DNA of 39,658 bases from a virus: the IMG/VR virus record IMGVR_UViG_3300046003_000260, positions 1 through 39,658 of that record; one strand, written 5' to 3'. A program made the position numbers and the translations under genes. Under the pieces are notes generated by a model. It saw only the letters and a list, made by a program, of their open reading frames with translations. It was not told where the DNA came from and did no database searches. Shown piece after piece: positions 5,725-12,894 of the stretch (positions are counted from its first letter, which is position 1; each line of letters starts with the position of its first letter).

Positions 5725-5891
5725 TGGAACTATATAATCTCACACCAGACGAGAAAGAATTATTTAAGAAGGATCACCCTAACATGACCGAGGGTGAGTA
5801 CTTCGATCAGGAGTTTGGTGAATTGCTATGGTCTGATCCGGCGGAGTTAGATTCTTCTCCTTCTACCGGCTCAGAATCATCATCACGATAG
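5724..5891 (+). CDS. Hypothetical acidic protein, convergent overlap
   Basis: A 55-residue acidic protein with a Ser/Glu-rich tail. Its ATG overlaps the previous stop (TAATG). The last 85 bases (5807-5891) overlap the 3' end of the minus-strand sigma-like gene, tail to tail, in antisense. Both tails are low-complexity Ser/Asp/Glu/Pro sequence, as expected when one DNA stretch codes on both strands. Function unknown. Confidence 0.5.
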   Translation: MELYNLTPDEKELFKKDHPNMTEGEYFDQEFGELLWSDPAELDSSPSTGSESSSR

Positions 5892-6490
5892 GGTTTGAAC
5901 CCACCTATCTTGTTGATGATGCGCTTGATGGCACGCTTGTGTCGCATACGTGCGGCATCTGCGCTGCCTATCTCCATAGCGGTAGCGATCTCATCAAAGT
6001 CCATTGACTCAGCGTATCGGTAGAACAATAAGCGTCGATCGTCCTTGCTTAGATGCCAGTATGCTGAGTCAACCTCTACTAACATAGCCATAAGATTACC
6101 ACCCTCTGATGGGGCAGACGGACGACCCGGACGACCAAGATTTAATACCTGAGTGATGTTCATCTCTCCTCGTATGACGGCAGGAAGTAATGCTTCCACC
6201 ATATCAGCCTCGTAAAAGAATAAGTCTGATGTTTCATACCCACTTAACTTTGCTTTCCACTTCTGACAATAGTCTAACGCTTGATTGCGTAAGGATTTAT
6301 AGATAAGATTCTTAGCATCTTTCTCGCCTATCGCTTCCCATTCATCTAACTTATTTGGGTGCTCAACGAACCATTGGTACAACGACTGATGTATATCATC
6401 ATACTCTACTATCTCATACTTCCTATGATAGTCAGAGGCGACAGCCTTTACTATGTAATCCCAAGGTTCAATGCGCGACCACTCTATCAT
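5807..6490 (-). CDS. Sigma-70-like RNA polymerase factor
   Basis: A 227-residue protein. The C-terminal half has a region-4-like helix-turn-helix: LSKDDRRLLFYRYAESMDF, DEIATAMEI, and a basic recognition helix with RMRHKRAIKRI. The N-terminal half is helical and could be a diverged region 2 (YDDIHQSLYQWF). It probably redirects host polymerase to phage promoters or is a related regulator. The start at 6490 is chosen because it overlaps the upstream stop by one base and has AAGGA nine bases before it; an earlier ATG at 6508 is possible. The C-terminal 28 residues are acidic and overlap the convergent gene. Confidence 0.65.
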   Translation of the reverse strand: MIEWSRIEPWDYIVKAVASDYHRKYEIVEYDDIHQSLYQWFVEHPNKLDEWEAIGEKDAKNLIYKSLRNQALDYCQKWKAKLSGYETSDLFFYEADMVEALLPAVIRGEMNITQVLNLGRPGRPSAPSEGGNLMAMLVEVDSAYWHLSKDDRRLLFYRYAESMDFDEIATAMEIGSADAARMRHKRAIKRIINKIGGFKPYRDDDSEPVEGEESNSAGSDHSNSPNS

Positions 6491-7065
6491 TATAGTTTCC
6501 TTATCCATACTTGGTTGTTCATCTCAATAACTTCTGACTTAAACTGAAATGCCCAACAGAAAAAGTCTATTGCTCTGAATGGCATATACACCATCCCATC
6601 CTTATGCTCCCAAGTAAAGTCATCAAACGCCATGATGCCACCACTCTTAAGATGTTGCCACCCTAAGATTGCGTCAGTTATTACACCTGCTGCTGTGTGG
6701 TCAGCATCTATGTATATAAAATCATACCACCAATCACCATCATCTTGATGTTCATTAAAGAAATGTTCAGTCGACAATCTAGATGGATAAACATTTTCAT
6801 AATCTTTTACCCTGTATAAATAAGTCTGCCACACGTCATGAAAGTCCATATCTTTATGAGCATCTTCATCCGAGCCAGCCCAAGTATCAACATCAGTAAG
6901 AGATGAAGACTCATCTGTTAAAATGTTATCAAGCATCCATATACTAGCATCACCAGTAAAGACACCTAGTTGTAAAAACTTTAAGTCTGGCTTACCTTTG
7001 TAAGCCGATAAATGTTTCTCAAAGTTTGGTTGAGAAGATGCAAACCAATTAGGATACTCTGTCAT
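6490..7065 (-). CDS. Class I SAM-dependent methyltransferase
   Basis: A 191-residue protein with a Rossmann-type SAM-binding site: LQLGVFTGDAS near residue 31, an acidic strand end, YIDADHTAAGV near 118 and a GGIMAFDDF strand near 145. It resembles the small-molecule or sugar O-methyltransferase group (Methyltransf_24-like), more than DNA methyltransferases, as no NPPY or DPPY motif is visible. It overlaps the upstream gene by ATGA and the downstream gene by one base. Target unknown; capsule, glycan or metabolite modification are options. Confidence 0.75.
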   Translation of the reverse strand: MTEYPNWFASSQPNFEKHLSAYKGKPDLKFLQLGVFTGDASIWMLDNILTDESSSLTDVDTWAGSDEDAHKDMDFHDVWQTYLYRVKDYENVYPSRLSTEHFFNEHQDDGDWWYDFIYIDADHTAAGVITDAILGWQHLKSGGIMAFDDFTWEHKDGMVYMPFRAIDFFCWAFQFKSEVIEMNNQVWIRKL

Positions 7066-7805
7066 TTACCCCACACCTTGCCATTAACTACGAAACTTCC
7101 ATCCTTCTGGATAGGAATCAAGTGTGGTGTTACTACATTACCATCAACATAAAGGATACCGAAGCCTTGCTGCCATGAAAATAAGCCAGCCTTGATATAC
7201 TTAGCATCCTTGTATGACATTAGATTGCCAACTTCCATACCCCATACAATCTTAGGCTTACCACCCATGTATGACTGCGTGTAATGGGTCAAGCCCATGC
7301 GGTGTGTATGTCCACATACTACAGACATGCCTGCCTTCTTAGCCAAGCCTAAGGCTGTCATGCCCCCAGTAGGATTCATTGATCCTTCGTCCCCGTGTAG
7401 GAGAATCCAACCGGGAGCAAGTTGATAAGGGTTGCGATGATAGGTAGTACCTATGTCGTCCAACCGTAGGAAGTTCTCAATATTTAATTCAGGCAATCCA
7501 AGTAAGCCCGGTGCTCTCATCATTACTGTATTGAATAACCTATCAGTATGATTCGATCTAATCATATGCCTTACCTGTAGAGATTCTAAGATACGTGTTG
7601 TCTCATCTCTATCTCTACCTATGCTGCGCTCAAACTCTAGTGGTGTACCCTTAGCCCACTTAGATATCGTCTGCATATCCATCTCATCGCCAACTGATAC
7701 CACCTCATCAGGCTTGAATGCCTTAATAAACTTAGCAAGATTGGCTACTGCACGCTTATCATGATACGGTACTTGAAGATCGGATACACATACGATTACC
7801 TTCAT
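7062..7805 (-). CDS. Calcineurin-like metallophosphoesterase
   Basis: A 247-residue protein with the five metallophosphoesterase blocks: SDLQVPYHD (8-16, with Gln in place of the usual His), GDEMD (39-43), SNHTD (84-88), LHGD (136-139) and GHTHRM (165-170). The family hydrolyses phosphodiester or phosphomonoester bonds with two metal ions. Phage homologs in replication operons may trim nucleic acid or cyclic nucleotides. Start overlaps the DUF1599-like stop (TAATG). Confidence 0.85.
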   Translation of the reverse strand: MKVIVCVSDLQVPYHDKRAVANLAKFIKAFKPDEVVSVGDEMDMQTISKWAKGTPLEFERSIGRDRDETTRILESLQVRHMIRSNHTDRLFNTVMMRAPGLLGLPELNIENFLRLDDIGTTYHRNPYQLAPGWILLHGDEGSMNPTGGMTALGLAKKAGMSVVCGHTHRMGLTHYTQSYMGGKPKIVWGMEVGNLMSYKDAKYIKAGLFSWQQGFGILYVDGNVVTPHLIPIQKDGSFVVNGKVWGK

Positions 7806-8170
7806 TACTTACCCCATTGTCCTCTCAGGACTAGCAATCCTATGATTGCATAGTTAGCCATGTCCTTGAATGAATCCTCAAGGGGCTCGAAGTTTGGTTC
7901 ATTACTATGTAGGTTATTAATCCTTGCTAACTTATCGTGCATTCGCACACGCAATCCATTGATCGCACCACCGGGTGCATCCATAATATTCTTAGTGCCA
8001 TAGTCTTGGTGCTTACGCAACAACAACTCTTCTAACTCTTGGAATGTTTCGTTGACTACAGTTTCGAATTCAGCAACGGGATCGTTATCGTTATCGTCAG
8101 AGTATCTTCGCTCCGTCCAACCTTCGTCAAGTTGAGCCCGTAACCTCTCAACCACTCTAATATTTGCCAT
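7805..8170 (-). CDS. DUF1599-like nucleotide-modification-associated protein
   Basis: A 121-residue helical protein whose second half matches the DUF1599 pattern: KHQDYGTKNI, then RMHDKLARINNL and EDSFKDMANYAIIG. This family (also called nucleotide modification-associated domain 1) is linked to the all-alpha MazG-type NTP pyrophosphohydrolases and occurs in phage nucleotide metabolism. GAGGAAGT before the ATG is a good ribosome site. Enzyme activity is inferred from the family only. Confidence 0.75.
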   Translation of the reverse strand: MANIRVVERLRAQLDEGWTERRYSDDNDNDPVAEFETVVNETFQELEELLLRKHQDYGTKNIMDAPGGAINGLRVRMHDKLARINNLHSNEPNFEPLEDSFKDMANYAIIGLLVLRGQWGK

Positions 8171-8176
8171 ACTTCC

Positions 8177-8536
8177 TCATCCCCTATTCTCATCCTCTGC
8201 CTTTAATAACTCTTGTAGTCCCTGATCGAAGTCAGCCATCTCGGTATTGATTACTATGTCTTGCACCATCTCGCCTATTAATTCGGGATGGGTTTCTGCT
8301 GTATACAATGTCATGTAGGTGGACTGAACTATCTCTTTAATAGTATCTGTCTCACCCTTAAGTGCATGTCCATATAGGCAACGCAACAATGAGCCTATCA
8401 TCAATGAGAATCCGCTAGGCAAGATCAACGCAGGATCAAAGGGATTATCATCATCTTCAAGCAAATGATCTACCGCTTCGAACACATTCTTAAAATGCCA
8501 TCCACATTCAGGGCATTTAGGTATCTCTTTATCCAT
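8177..8536 (-). CDS. Hypothetical protein with N-terminal zinc knuckle
   Basis: A 119-residue protein beginning with CPECGWHFKNVFEAVDH, a C2H2-like or CxxC-H zinc knuckle, followed by an acidic helical domain. I do not recognise it. The start at 8536 overlaps the primase stop by eight bases; an in-frame upstream start at 8572 would overlap it by 44. Its place directly after the primase suggests a replication-linked role. Confidence 0.6.
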   Translation of the reverse strand: MDKEIPKCPECGWHFKNVFEAVDHLLEDDDNPFDPALILPSGFSLMIGSLLRCLYGHALKGETDTIKEIVQSTYMTLYTAETHPELIGEMVQDIVINTEMADFDQGLQELLKAEDENRG

Positions 8537-9152
8537 TGATCTTAGCCTTCTCTCTAATATAATCTGCACCATACTTTACATAGGCTGAGTTAACATCTTC
8601 ACCATCAGCGAACTGTACTATGGTAACAGGCAACTCGCGTGCTAACGACCTAGCAAATTCCGTGCCCGGTTGATCGCCGTCCGCAAAGATAAAGACTCTT
8701 TCAAAGTCTGCCAATAGCCTAGTGTAATGCTTCTTCCAACTGTTAGCCCCAGGTACGCCAACACAAGGAATGCCAACACAAGCAGATAAAGTAATTGTAT
8801 CGAGTTCACCTTCACATACTCCTATCCAGTCACCGGCTCGATCGATATCGAGCACGTTATACATCTTTGTTTCTGCACCAGTCATACTCATATACTTAGG
8901 TTCAACAGCCGGATTAAGAGAGCGGAACCGCAGATCAACAACGCCAGTTTTAGTAATATACGGAATCGATAATCTACCAGTAAACATCTCATGTCCAGTT
9001 TCAGGCTCCGCGACTACGCCGAATCGAGCCAGCCGTGCTGCCTCTTGAGTTATACCCCTGCTTCTTAGGTAGTCGTAAGCCAGTGAGATGTTTGCCGCGT
9101 ACTTGTCCGCTGCAAGCCCCAGCAATTCCTTCTGCGATGCTGTTTGCTTCAT
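8529..9152 (-). CDS. DNA primase, TOPRIM (catalytic) part
   Basis: A 207-residue protein. YLRSRGITQEAARLARFG matches the DnaG-type linker region. The TOPRIM domain follows, with GVCEGELDTITLSA (catalytic Glu) and FIFADGDQPG (DxD metal site). It makes RNA primers for phage replication. The first 50 residues overlap the zinc-finger reading frame in another frame (9001-9152). A separate ATG at 9152 has AAGG eleven bases upstream. Alternatively, a +1 frameshift would fuse both halves into one DnaG-like primase. A TAG three codons before the ATG rules out a longer independent start. Confidence 0.85.
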   Translation of the reverse strand: MKQTASQKELLGLAADKYAANISLAYDYLRSRGITQEAARLARFGVVAEPETGHEMFTGRLSIPYITKTGVVDLRFRSLNPAVEPKYMSMTGAETKMYNVLDIDRAGDWIGVCEGELDTITLSACVGIPCVGVPGANSWKKHYTRLLADFERVFIFADGDQPGTEFARSLARELPVTIVQFADGEDVNSAYVKYGADYIREKAKING

Positions 9153-9366
9153 TGAAATCTACACCTTCTCTTTTACATATGAGTTGTAAACTATTTCCCG
9201 ACATACCACATGCGAAACAAACAAAGATTTGTTCGTTAAGGTTTGCTGAACCTGACTTGTGCGTGTCGTCGTGGAACGGACACTTGATATATACTTGACC
9301 GGAGTCTCTAGTAATTGTTGCGCCATAATACTCTAACACCGCCTTAACTTTTGGTAGATCAGTCAT
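9001..9366 (-). CDS. DNA primase, CHC2 zinc-finger part
   Basis: A 121-residue protein carrying the primase zinc finger: CPFHDD, then CFACGMSGNSLQLI, with CxxH and CxxC ligands. It recognises template DNA for primer synthesis. After about residue 65 (the SIAEGIAG helix) the sequence becomes low-complexity and basic (RGSTAGSIRRSRG), as expected where the frame is only an overlap with the TOPRIM gene. ATG at 9366 is chosen, with GGTGA upstream and an eight-base overlap with the previous stop; a GTG at 9378 is possible. Confidence 0.8.
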   Translation of the reverse strand: MTDLPKVKAVLEYYGATITRDSGQVYIKCPFHDDTHKSGSANLNEQIFVCFACGMSGNSLQLICKREGVDFNEANSIAEGIAGACSGQVRGKHLTGLRLPKKQGYNSRGSTAGSIRRSRGA

Positions 9367-9727
9367 CGAATAAATCACCTAACCTAAACACTAGGTAGGC
9401 ATCTGCTATTGCTTTACCCCTCGCCTTGATGACGACGGCCGGTAAGATGGACTCGATGGAGAGGCCTCTTGCTTTCGCATAATTGCCTGCTTCAACGCTT
9501 GCCTCTTTACCCCAGCCAGAGAGGTCGATCTTATTCCCAGCGCCGGGTGCTTTACATTCGAGGATTCCGATGTTCCCGAGGAAGTCCGCATGAATGACAA
9601 CATCACCCTCGTCATTCTTTCCAGCCCTCGCCAGCCTTTCGGCTGAGAATTTACGAGATCGAAACCAGTCTCTAACTTCGACTTCAAAGTGTGCTCCTCT
9701 TGCTTTGTGTGACTTACGTGTTGTCAT
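9359..9727 (-). CDS. PD-(D/E)XK endonuclease / Holliday-junction-resolvase-like
   Basis: A 122-residue protein with a compact restriction-like core: an early Glu (E15), GDVVIH (catalytic D42) and ILECKA (E57-x-K59), then a helix with an EAGNYAKARG stretch. The layout fits phage and archaeal-type resolvases or VRR-like nucleases that cut branched replication intermediates. Basic N terminus (MTTRKSHKARG). Starts two bases after the preceding stop. Exact substrate is inferred. Confidence 0.7.
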   Translation of the reverse strand: MTTRKSHKARGAHFEVEVRDWFRSRKFSAERLARAGKNDEGDVVIHADFLGNIGILECKAPGAGNKIDLSGWGKEASVEAGNYAKARGLSIESILPAVVIKARGKAIADAYLVFRLGDLFDD

Positions 9728-9729
9728 AT

Positions 9730-10206
9730 TTATTTCAATTCTGTGATAGGTACACGCCATCCACCAATAGATTGATCTACCCATTCATCTCGTCTGCATT
9801 CATCTGCAAAGAAATGACCGTAGATTTCTACCTGTGAATAGTATTCTGTATCTAATACCATACATCCATACACACACTTGCCTGCATCTTTACCCCAGAA
9901 GGGGATACCATTAGCCGTACGTATAGTACGCACCTCTATAGCATGACCAACATCAGGTAGATGAGCACGTTGCGAATGCAATTCATTCGGATACCAAGGC
10001 ATACTCCACACTAAATTCTTAGCCTTGGCAACTGCCCACTCAGCCACGTTAGCACGTATGCTAGCGGTAAGTTCGTGCTCTAGTCTACCATTAGCCTTAC
10101 CTTGTGCATAGTTTGGTCTGTCAACACTACCAAACTTCATAAGCCAACGCTCTGTTGCAAGCATGGTACATACTCTTACTTCTTCTTTACTCAGTTCTAC
10201 TATCAT
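9730..10206 (-). CDS. Hypothetical protein, possible PD-(D/E)XK nuclease
   Basis: A 158-residue protein. Residues 44-60 form a helix with E56, and residues 83-93 read LPDVGHAIEVR, which fits a PD...E-x-R variant of the restriction-like core. The C-terminal part is aromatic and ends GWRVPITEL. Such proteins occur among phage replication genes, but I cannot name a family. Its ATG overlaps the upstream ATPase stop (ATGA) and the next gene is a clearer nuclease. Confidence 0.6.
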   Translation of the reverse strand: MIVELSKEEVRVCTMLATERWLMKFGSVDRPNYAQGKANGRLEHELTASIRANVAEWAVAKAKNLVWSMPWYPNELHSQRAHLPDVGHAIEVRTIRTANGIPFWGKDAGKCVYGCMVLDTEYYSQVEIYGHFFADECRRDEWVDQSIGGWRVPITELK

Positions 10207-10985
10207 GAATTCTCCGGTATGTCTTCAACGAACATGTACTCAGGATTGAATGCAACCCAAGTCATAAGATTAGCATGAGCATCTGCTCTGCCATATCTAT
10301 TCTTTACAGGTGCTATAGCCATTGAAGTACCGACAACACCTAGGGTACAGATTAATGCTGGCAACTGGGATACTTTACCTTGAATCGCTGAGCGTGGCTG
10401 GCATGGTCTACCTTCTACCGCCTCAGAAGTATGATGTAATACAATTACTGCTGCGTTAGTAGCACGGGCTAGGTACTTTAACTCTTTCATAATAGCACGC
10501 ATTGAAGCGAACTCTTCGCCACCATCAGTGGCTACGTCCATTAAGTTATCTACTATGATACATACTGGGGGACAACCCCACAACTCTTCGAATGCTTGGA
10601 CTTCCTCATCTATATCCTGCAATGTAGGACTAGATTCGAATGACCATACTACGTGACTACTCTTAGATAGTGTAGCCTTAGTCCACCCAATATCATTTTT
10701 TAACATCTGCTCTACATCACCTTGGCTTTTGCCAGAGATCATAGAGGCTAAACGCATAGCCATAGTATGAGCATTGGTATCTGCTGATATGTACAGCGTA
10801 GGTACCTTCATCTTTAATGCTAGCGCAAGTGCGAGCGTGGACTTTCCTGCTCCGGGCGCTCCTGCAAACATCGAAACTTCGGCACGCCGAATAATGATTT
10901 GGTTATTCTCAAACGCTTTGAACGGCGACGGGAGTGGTTCGCCACCGAGCGACGCACGACCAACTGATCTGACAAGCGTACGCAT
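10203..10985 (-). CDS. DnaB/RecA-like replicative ATPase (helicase core)
   Basis: A 260-residue P-loop ATPase. Walker A is GAPGAGKST (42-50), Walker B CIIVDNLMD (142-150), a sensor-like VLHHTSEA follows (182-189), and PVKNRYGR (227-233) carries the likely arginine finger and KNR motif of DnaB C-terminal domains. The usual DnaB N-terminal domain is missing, so it is a minimal helicase or a RecA-like recombinase. It lies between the Fe-S nuclease and the primase, a normal replisome setting. AGAAAGG provides the ribosome site. Confidence 0.8.
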   Translation of the reverse strand: MRTLVRSVGRASLGGEPLPSPFKAFENNQIIIRRAEVSMFAGAPGAGKSTLALALALKMKVPTLYISADTNAHTMAMRLASMISGKSQGDVEQMLKNDIGWTKATLSKSSHVVWSFESSPTLQDIDEEVQAFEELWGCPPVCIIVDNLMDVATDGGEEFASMRAIMKELKYLARATNAAVIVLHHTSEAVEGRPCQPRSAIQGKVSQLPALICTLGVVGTSMAIAPVKNRYGRADAHANLMTWVAFNPEYMFVEDIPENS

Positions 10986-11073
10986 GGATTACCTTTCTGA
11001 TTAATAAAGAAGAGCCGTATCCAGATGGAGGGCTGACTACGACTCTGTCTCATTTTGCCTTCAGCCAAGAAGG

Positions 11074-11460
11074 CTAGTTAACTGGCTTGCATTGCTCAGG
11101 ACTTTGGGGTAATGAACATACCCACATAGCATATGGCTTACCAGTCTTAGAACTTATGCCTGACTTATGGATTCGAGCGCCGTGTGGACATGTAGGCGTC
11201 GCGGATAGGCCCGGATTGCTTGTCGGGGCTGGAGCGGAGGAGGTGGATGGCGGAGTGCTTGGCATTGAAGGCGGTGTCTCCAAAGGGGCTGTGTTATATG
11301 AAGCAACTACCAATCCTCGTACTGCTGCAATCTGTGGTGAGTAATCACCGATACCTTCTAAGAGAACACTAAGTTCATCAGCGGTATTGGCACGGATATT
11401 AATCATATCCCCACCTGGGGTCTTGTATGAAACCTGTAACTTCCAGTCTTCTGTTGACAT
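11074..11460 (-). CDS. Hypothetical protein with Pro/Ser linker and zinc ribbon
   Basis: A 128-residue protein in three parts: a beta-rich N-terminal domain (1-60), a Pro/Ser/Thr/Ala linker (61-88), and a C-terminal Cys/His segment (CPHGARIHKSG...WVC...QC) that probably binds zinc. Similar layouts are seen in phage single-stranded-DNA-associated proteins, but no homology is recognised. One base separates it from the nuclease gene. The 88 bases after its stop hold only the ribosome site of the next gene. Confidence 0.6.
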   Translation of the reverse strand: MSTEDWKLQVSYKTPGGDMINIRANTADELSVLLEGIGDYSPQIAAVRGLVVASYNTAPLETPPSMPSTPPSTSSAPAPTSNPGLSATPTCPHGARIHKSGISSKTGKPYAMWVCSLPQSPEQCKPVN

Positions 11461-11461
11461 G

Positions 11462-12091
11462 TTAACCTATCTTTCCTGGGTAGAATTCGCAATGCTCTGT
11501 GAGTCCACATAGTACATTGCAGTTGTTTGTATTTGGTAAGAATAGCCCAGCCTTACGTGACTTGTCAAAAATATCTACAATGTACTCAAGTTTCTCATGA
11601 GTAAACTCAGATAGGTCTATCGTATTTCCTGTGCTAAAGGTACGTGCCATGTAGTAATTGCCCCACTTGACAGGCACACCGAACTGCTTCTCTAGTCCAA
11701 CCTTGTAGAACCCCAACTGTAAGGGGTTAGATGGGTAGCGTTGTGATGTTTTAAGATCCACAACTACCAACTCACCATTGACTTCGAACACTCGGTCGAT
11801 AACCATCTTGACATTTACACCTGCTATGTCTACTATCAGACCAAGTTCTATCGCTGGCTCCCCCTCAGGGGTAGTCCAGATCTTCCAATCAGGGTTGTTA
11901 ACACGCCATTGGATGTAGGATTCAAGCCACTTAGGCCCTGCTGTTTGCCAGAATTCCACATTCTCTTTGTCAGGATTTAACTTAGTGGCTCTGCCACCTA
12001 CGCGTGCATCAGTCAGATCTATCTCACCTAGGGATTCTTGCCATGCAACATCCCATAGTGTTTGCGTATCGTATAGTTTTTGATTAGTCAA
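11462..12091 (-). CDS. RecB/Cas4-like Fe-S exonuclease, C-terminal part
   Basis: A 209-residue protein with the RecB-type nuclease core: DIAGVNVKMVIDRVF, then VVVDLKTSQ (catalytic D-x-K) and QLGFY (motif IV). It ends in CNVLCGLTEHCEFY, three of the four cysteines of an AddB/Cas4-type 4Fe-4S cluster. The fourth Cys is in the adjoining upstream frame (12084-12278). The frame opens at a TTG that overlaps the upstream stop by eight bases, with AGGGTG just before it. A TGA two codons upstream blocks any extension. It probably processes DNA ends in recombination or replication. Confidence 0.8.
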   Translation of the reverse strand: MTNQKLYDTQTLWDVAWQESLGEIDLTDARVGGRATKLNPDKENVEFWQTAGPKWLESYIQWRVNNPDWKIWTTPEGEPAIELGLIVDIAGVNVKMVIDRVFEVNGELVVVDLKTSQRYPSNPLQLGFYKVGLEKQFGVPVKWGNYYMARTFSTGNTIDLSEFTHEKLEYIVDIFDKSRKAGLFLPNTNNCNVLCGLTEHCEFYPGKIG

Positions 12092-12278
12092 TTGTCACCC
12101 TATCGTAATTCTCGGCGGCAAGGTGGAAGGCGGAGCCTCCAACAGACCAGACCGAAGGCTTCTCTTTGATAGCCATCAATCTACCTAGATAATACTGATG
12201 ACCGCAGGTCATGAAGGTATTAAGGGCTGAATAGGATATATGTTCGGGTAATGTATACTCTTCTAGTTTGATTGTCAT
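12084..12278 (-). CDS. RecB/Cas4-like Fe-S exonuclease, N-terminal part
   Basis: A 64-residue fragment that reads as the N terminus of a Cas4/AddB-type nuclease: SYSALNTFMTCGHQYYLGR with the single N-terminal cluster Cys (C25), then a GGSAFHLAAENY helix with the usual His and Glu. The frame then stops. The rest of the enzyme continues in the +1 frame at 12091. It is either an independently made N-terminal subunit, the zero-frame product of a frameshifting gene, or the result of a one-base change. The promoter at 12285-12313 would start transcription at this ATG. Confidence 0.7.
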   Translation of the reverse strand: MTIKLEEYTLPEHISYSALNTFMTCGHQYYLGRLMAIKEKPSVWSVGGSAFHLAAENYDRVTID

Positions 12279-12284
12279 GGCATC

Positions 12285-12313
12285 AGTATAGGGAATTATG
12301 TTTATCTTGTCAA
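12285..12313 (-). promoter_or_regulatory. Leaderless sigma-70 type promoter for the replication operon
   Basis: On the minus strand TTGACA (12313-12308), a 17-base spacer and TATACT (12290-12285) precede the ATG at 12278 by six bases. The expected start site is therefore the A of the ATG, giving a leaderless mRNA, a form common in actinobacteria. No Shine-Dalgarno sequence can fit. Confidence 0.75.
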
Positions 12314-12360
12314 GAAAACCTTGATTATACTAGGTAGTTTGTCAAGTATATCTATAATTC

Positions 12361-12388
12361 TTGACACGATAGAGTCTATGTGTATAAT
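12361..12388 (+). promoter_or_regulatory. Sigma-70 type promoter, rightward
   Basis: TTGACA (12361-12366), a 16-base spacer and TATAAT (12383-12388) face right, back to back with the leaderless leftward promoter. The transcript would carry an AT-rich leader of about 80 bases with a hairpin before the gene at 12475. Confidence 0.7.
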
Positions 12389-12474
12389 TGATATATAATA
12401 ATATATAATTAATATATAATACCCCGAAGGGGTATATAATATATATAGATTATATATACTATATAAGGAGTTAT
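12389..12474 (+). promoter_or_regulatory. AT-rich leader with GC hairpin
   Basis: This leader is almost pure A and T (repeated ATATATAAT units) apart from ATACCCC-GAA-GGGGTAT (12419-12425 with 12429-12435), a 7-bp stem with a three-base loop. AAGGAG follows six bases before the ATG at 12475. The layout resembles 39312-39480 near the terminase: a short GC stem inside AT repeats next to TATAAGGAGTT. Confidence 0.55.
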
Positions 12475-12672
12475 ATGAATAAAGAGATATATTATGCTAT
12501 AGTTCTAGGTATTGTTACTTCCGATATAGTACGAGGGATCCATTGGATCCTAAGAGATAAGTATTGGAACTACCTAGATCGTAAAGAAGTCAAAGAGATC
12601 ATTGCTAGACTAGATGATGCTACTAAGATCGTCAAGAAACCTAAGCCAACACCTAGGGCTAAGGCTAGATGA
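12475..12672 (+). CDS. Small membrane-anchored basic protein
   Basis: A 65-residue protein with a moderately hydrophobic N-terminal helix (IYYAIVLGIVTSDIV), then an amphipathic charged helix and a Lys/Pro/Arg-rich tail (KKPKPTPRAKAR). Strong AAGGAG ribosome site. Function unknown; the tail could bind nucleic acid or lipid head groups. It is followed by an ATGA overlap with the next gene. Confidence 0.6.
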   Translation: MNKEIYYAIVLGIVTSDIVRGIHWILRDKYWNYLDRKEVKEIIARLDDATKIVKKPKPTPRAKAR

Positions 12673-12887
12673 GTAGTATCTATACTACGATATCATCTAC
12701 CCTATGGGATGAGTACGGTGAGAACCTACCTGAGGCCCCATTCAGGATGGCTAACCTAATTGTAGACGCTCTCAGACGGGATGGACACATCCCAGAAGTG
12801 CCCGTTCAAGCCCCTGTAGTGACCCTAGAAACGACAAAAGACCCCGGTCTAGGGTGGGTACCTAGCCGGGGCGTATCTTTGTCTTAA
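12669..12887 (+). CDS. Hypothetical protein, end overlaps terminator
   Basis: A 72-residue protein starting in the ATGA overlap with the previous gene. Residues 8-40 are helical and acidic; the rest is Pro/Val-rich. Its last 15 codons are written over the hairpin at 12842-12871, so the C terminus (DPGLGWVPSRGVSLS) may be shaped by the terminator. The function is unknown. It converges on the holin candidate only seven bases away. Confidence 0.6.
   Translation: MSSIYTTISSTLWDEYGENLPEAPFRMANLIVDALRRDGHIPEVPVQAPVVTLETTKDPGLGWVPSRGVSLS
12842..12871. terminator. Bidirectional terminator between convergent operons
   Basis: CCCCGG-T-CTAGG (12842-12853) pairs with CCTAG-CCGGGG (12861-12871): 11 bp with one bulge and a seven-base loop. 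On the minus strand it is followed by TCTTTTGTCG, so it should end the long virion and lysis transcript. On the plus strand a weaker T-rich stretch (TCTTTGTCTT) follows. Confidence 0.75.
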
Positions 12888-12894
12888 ACTTGTA

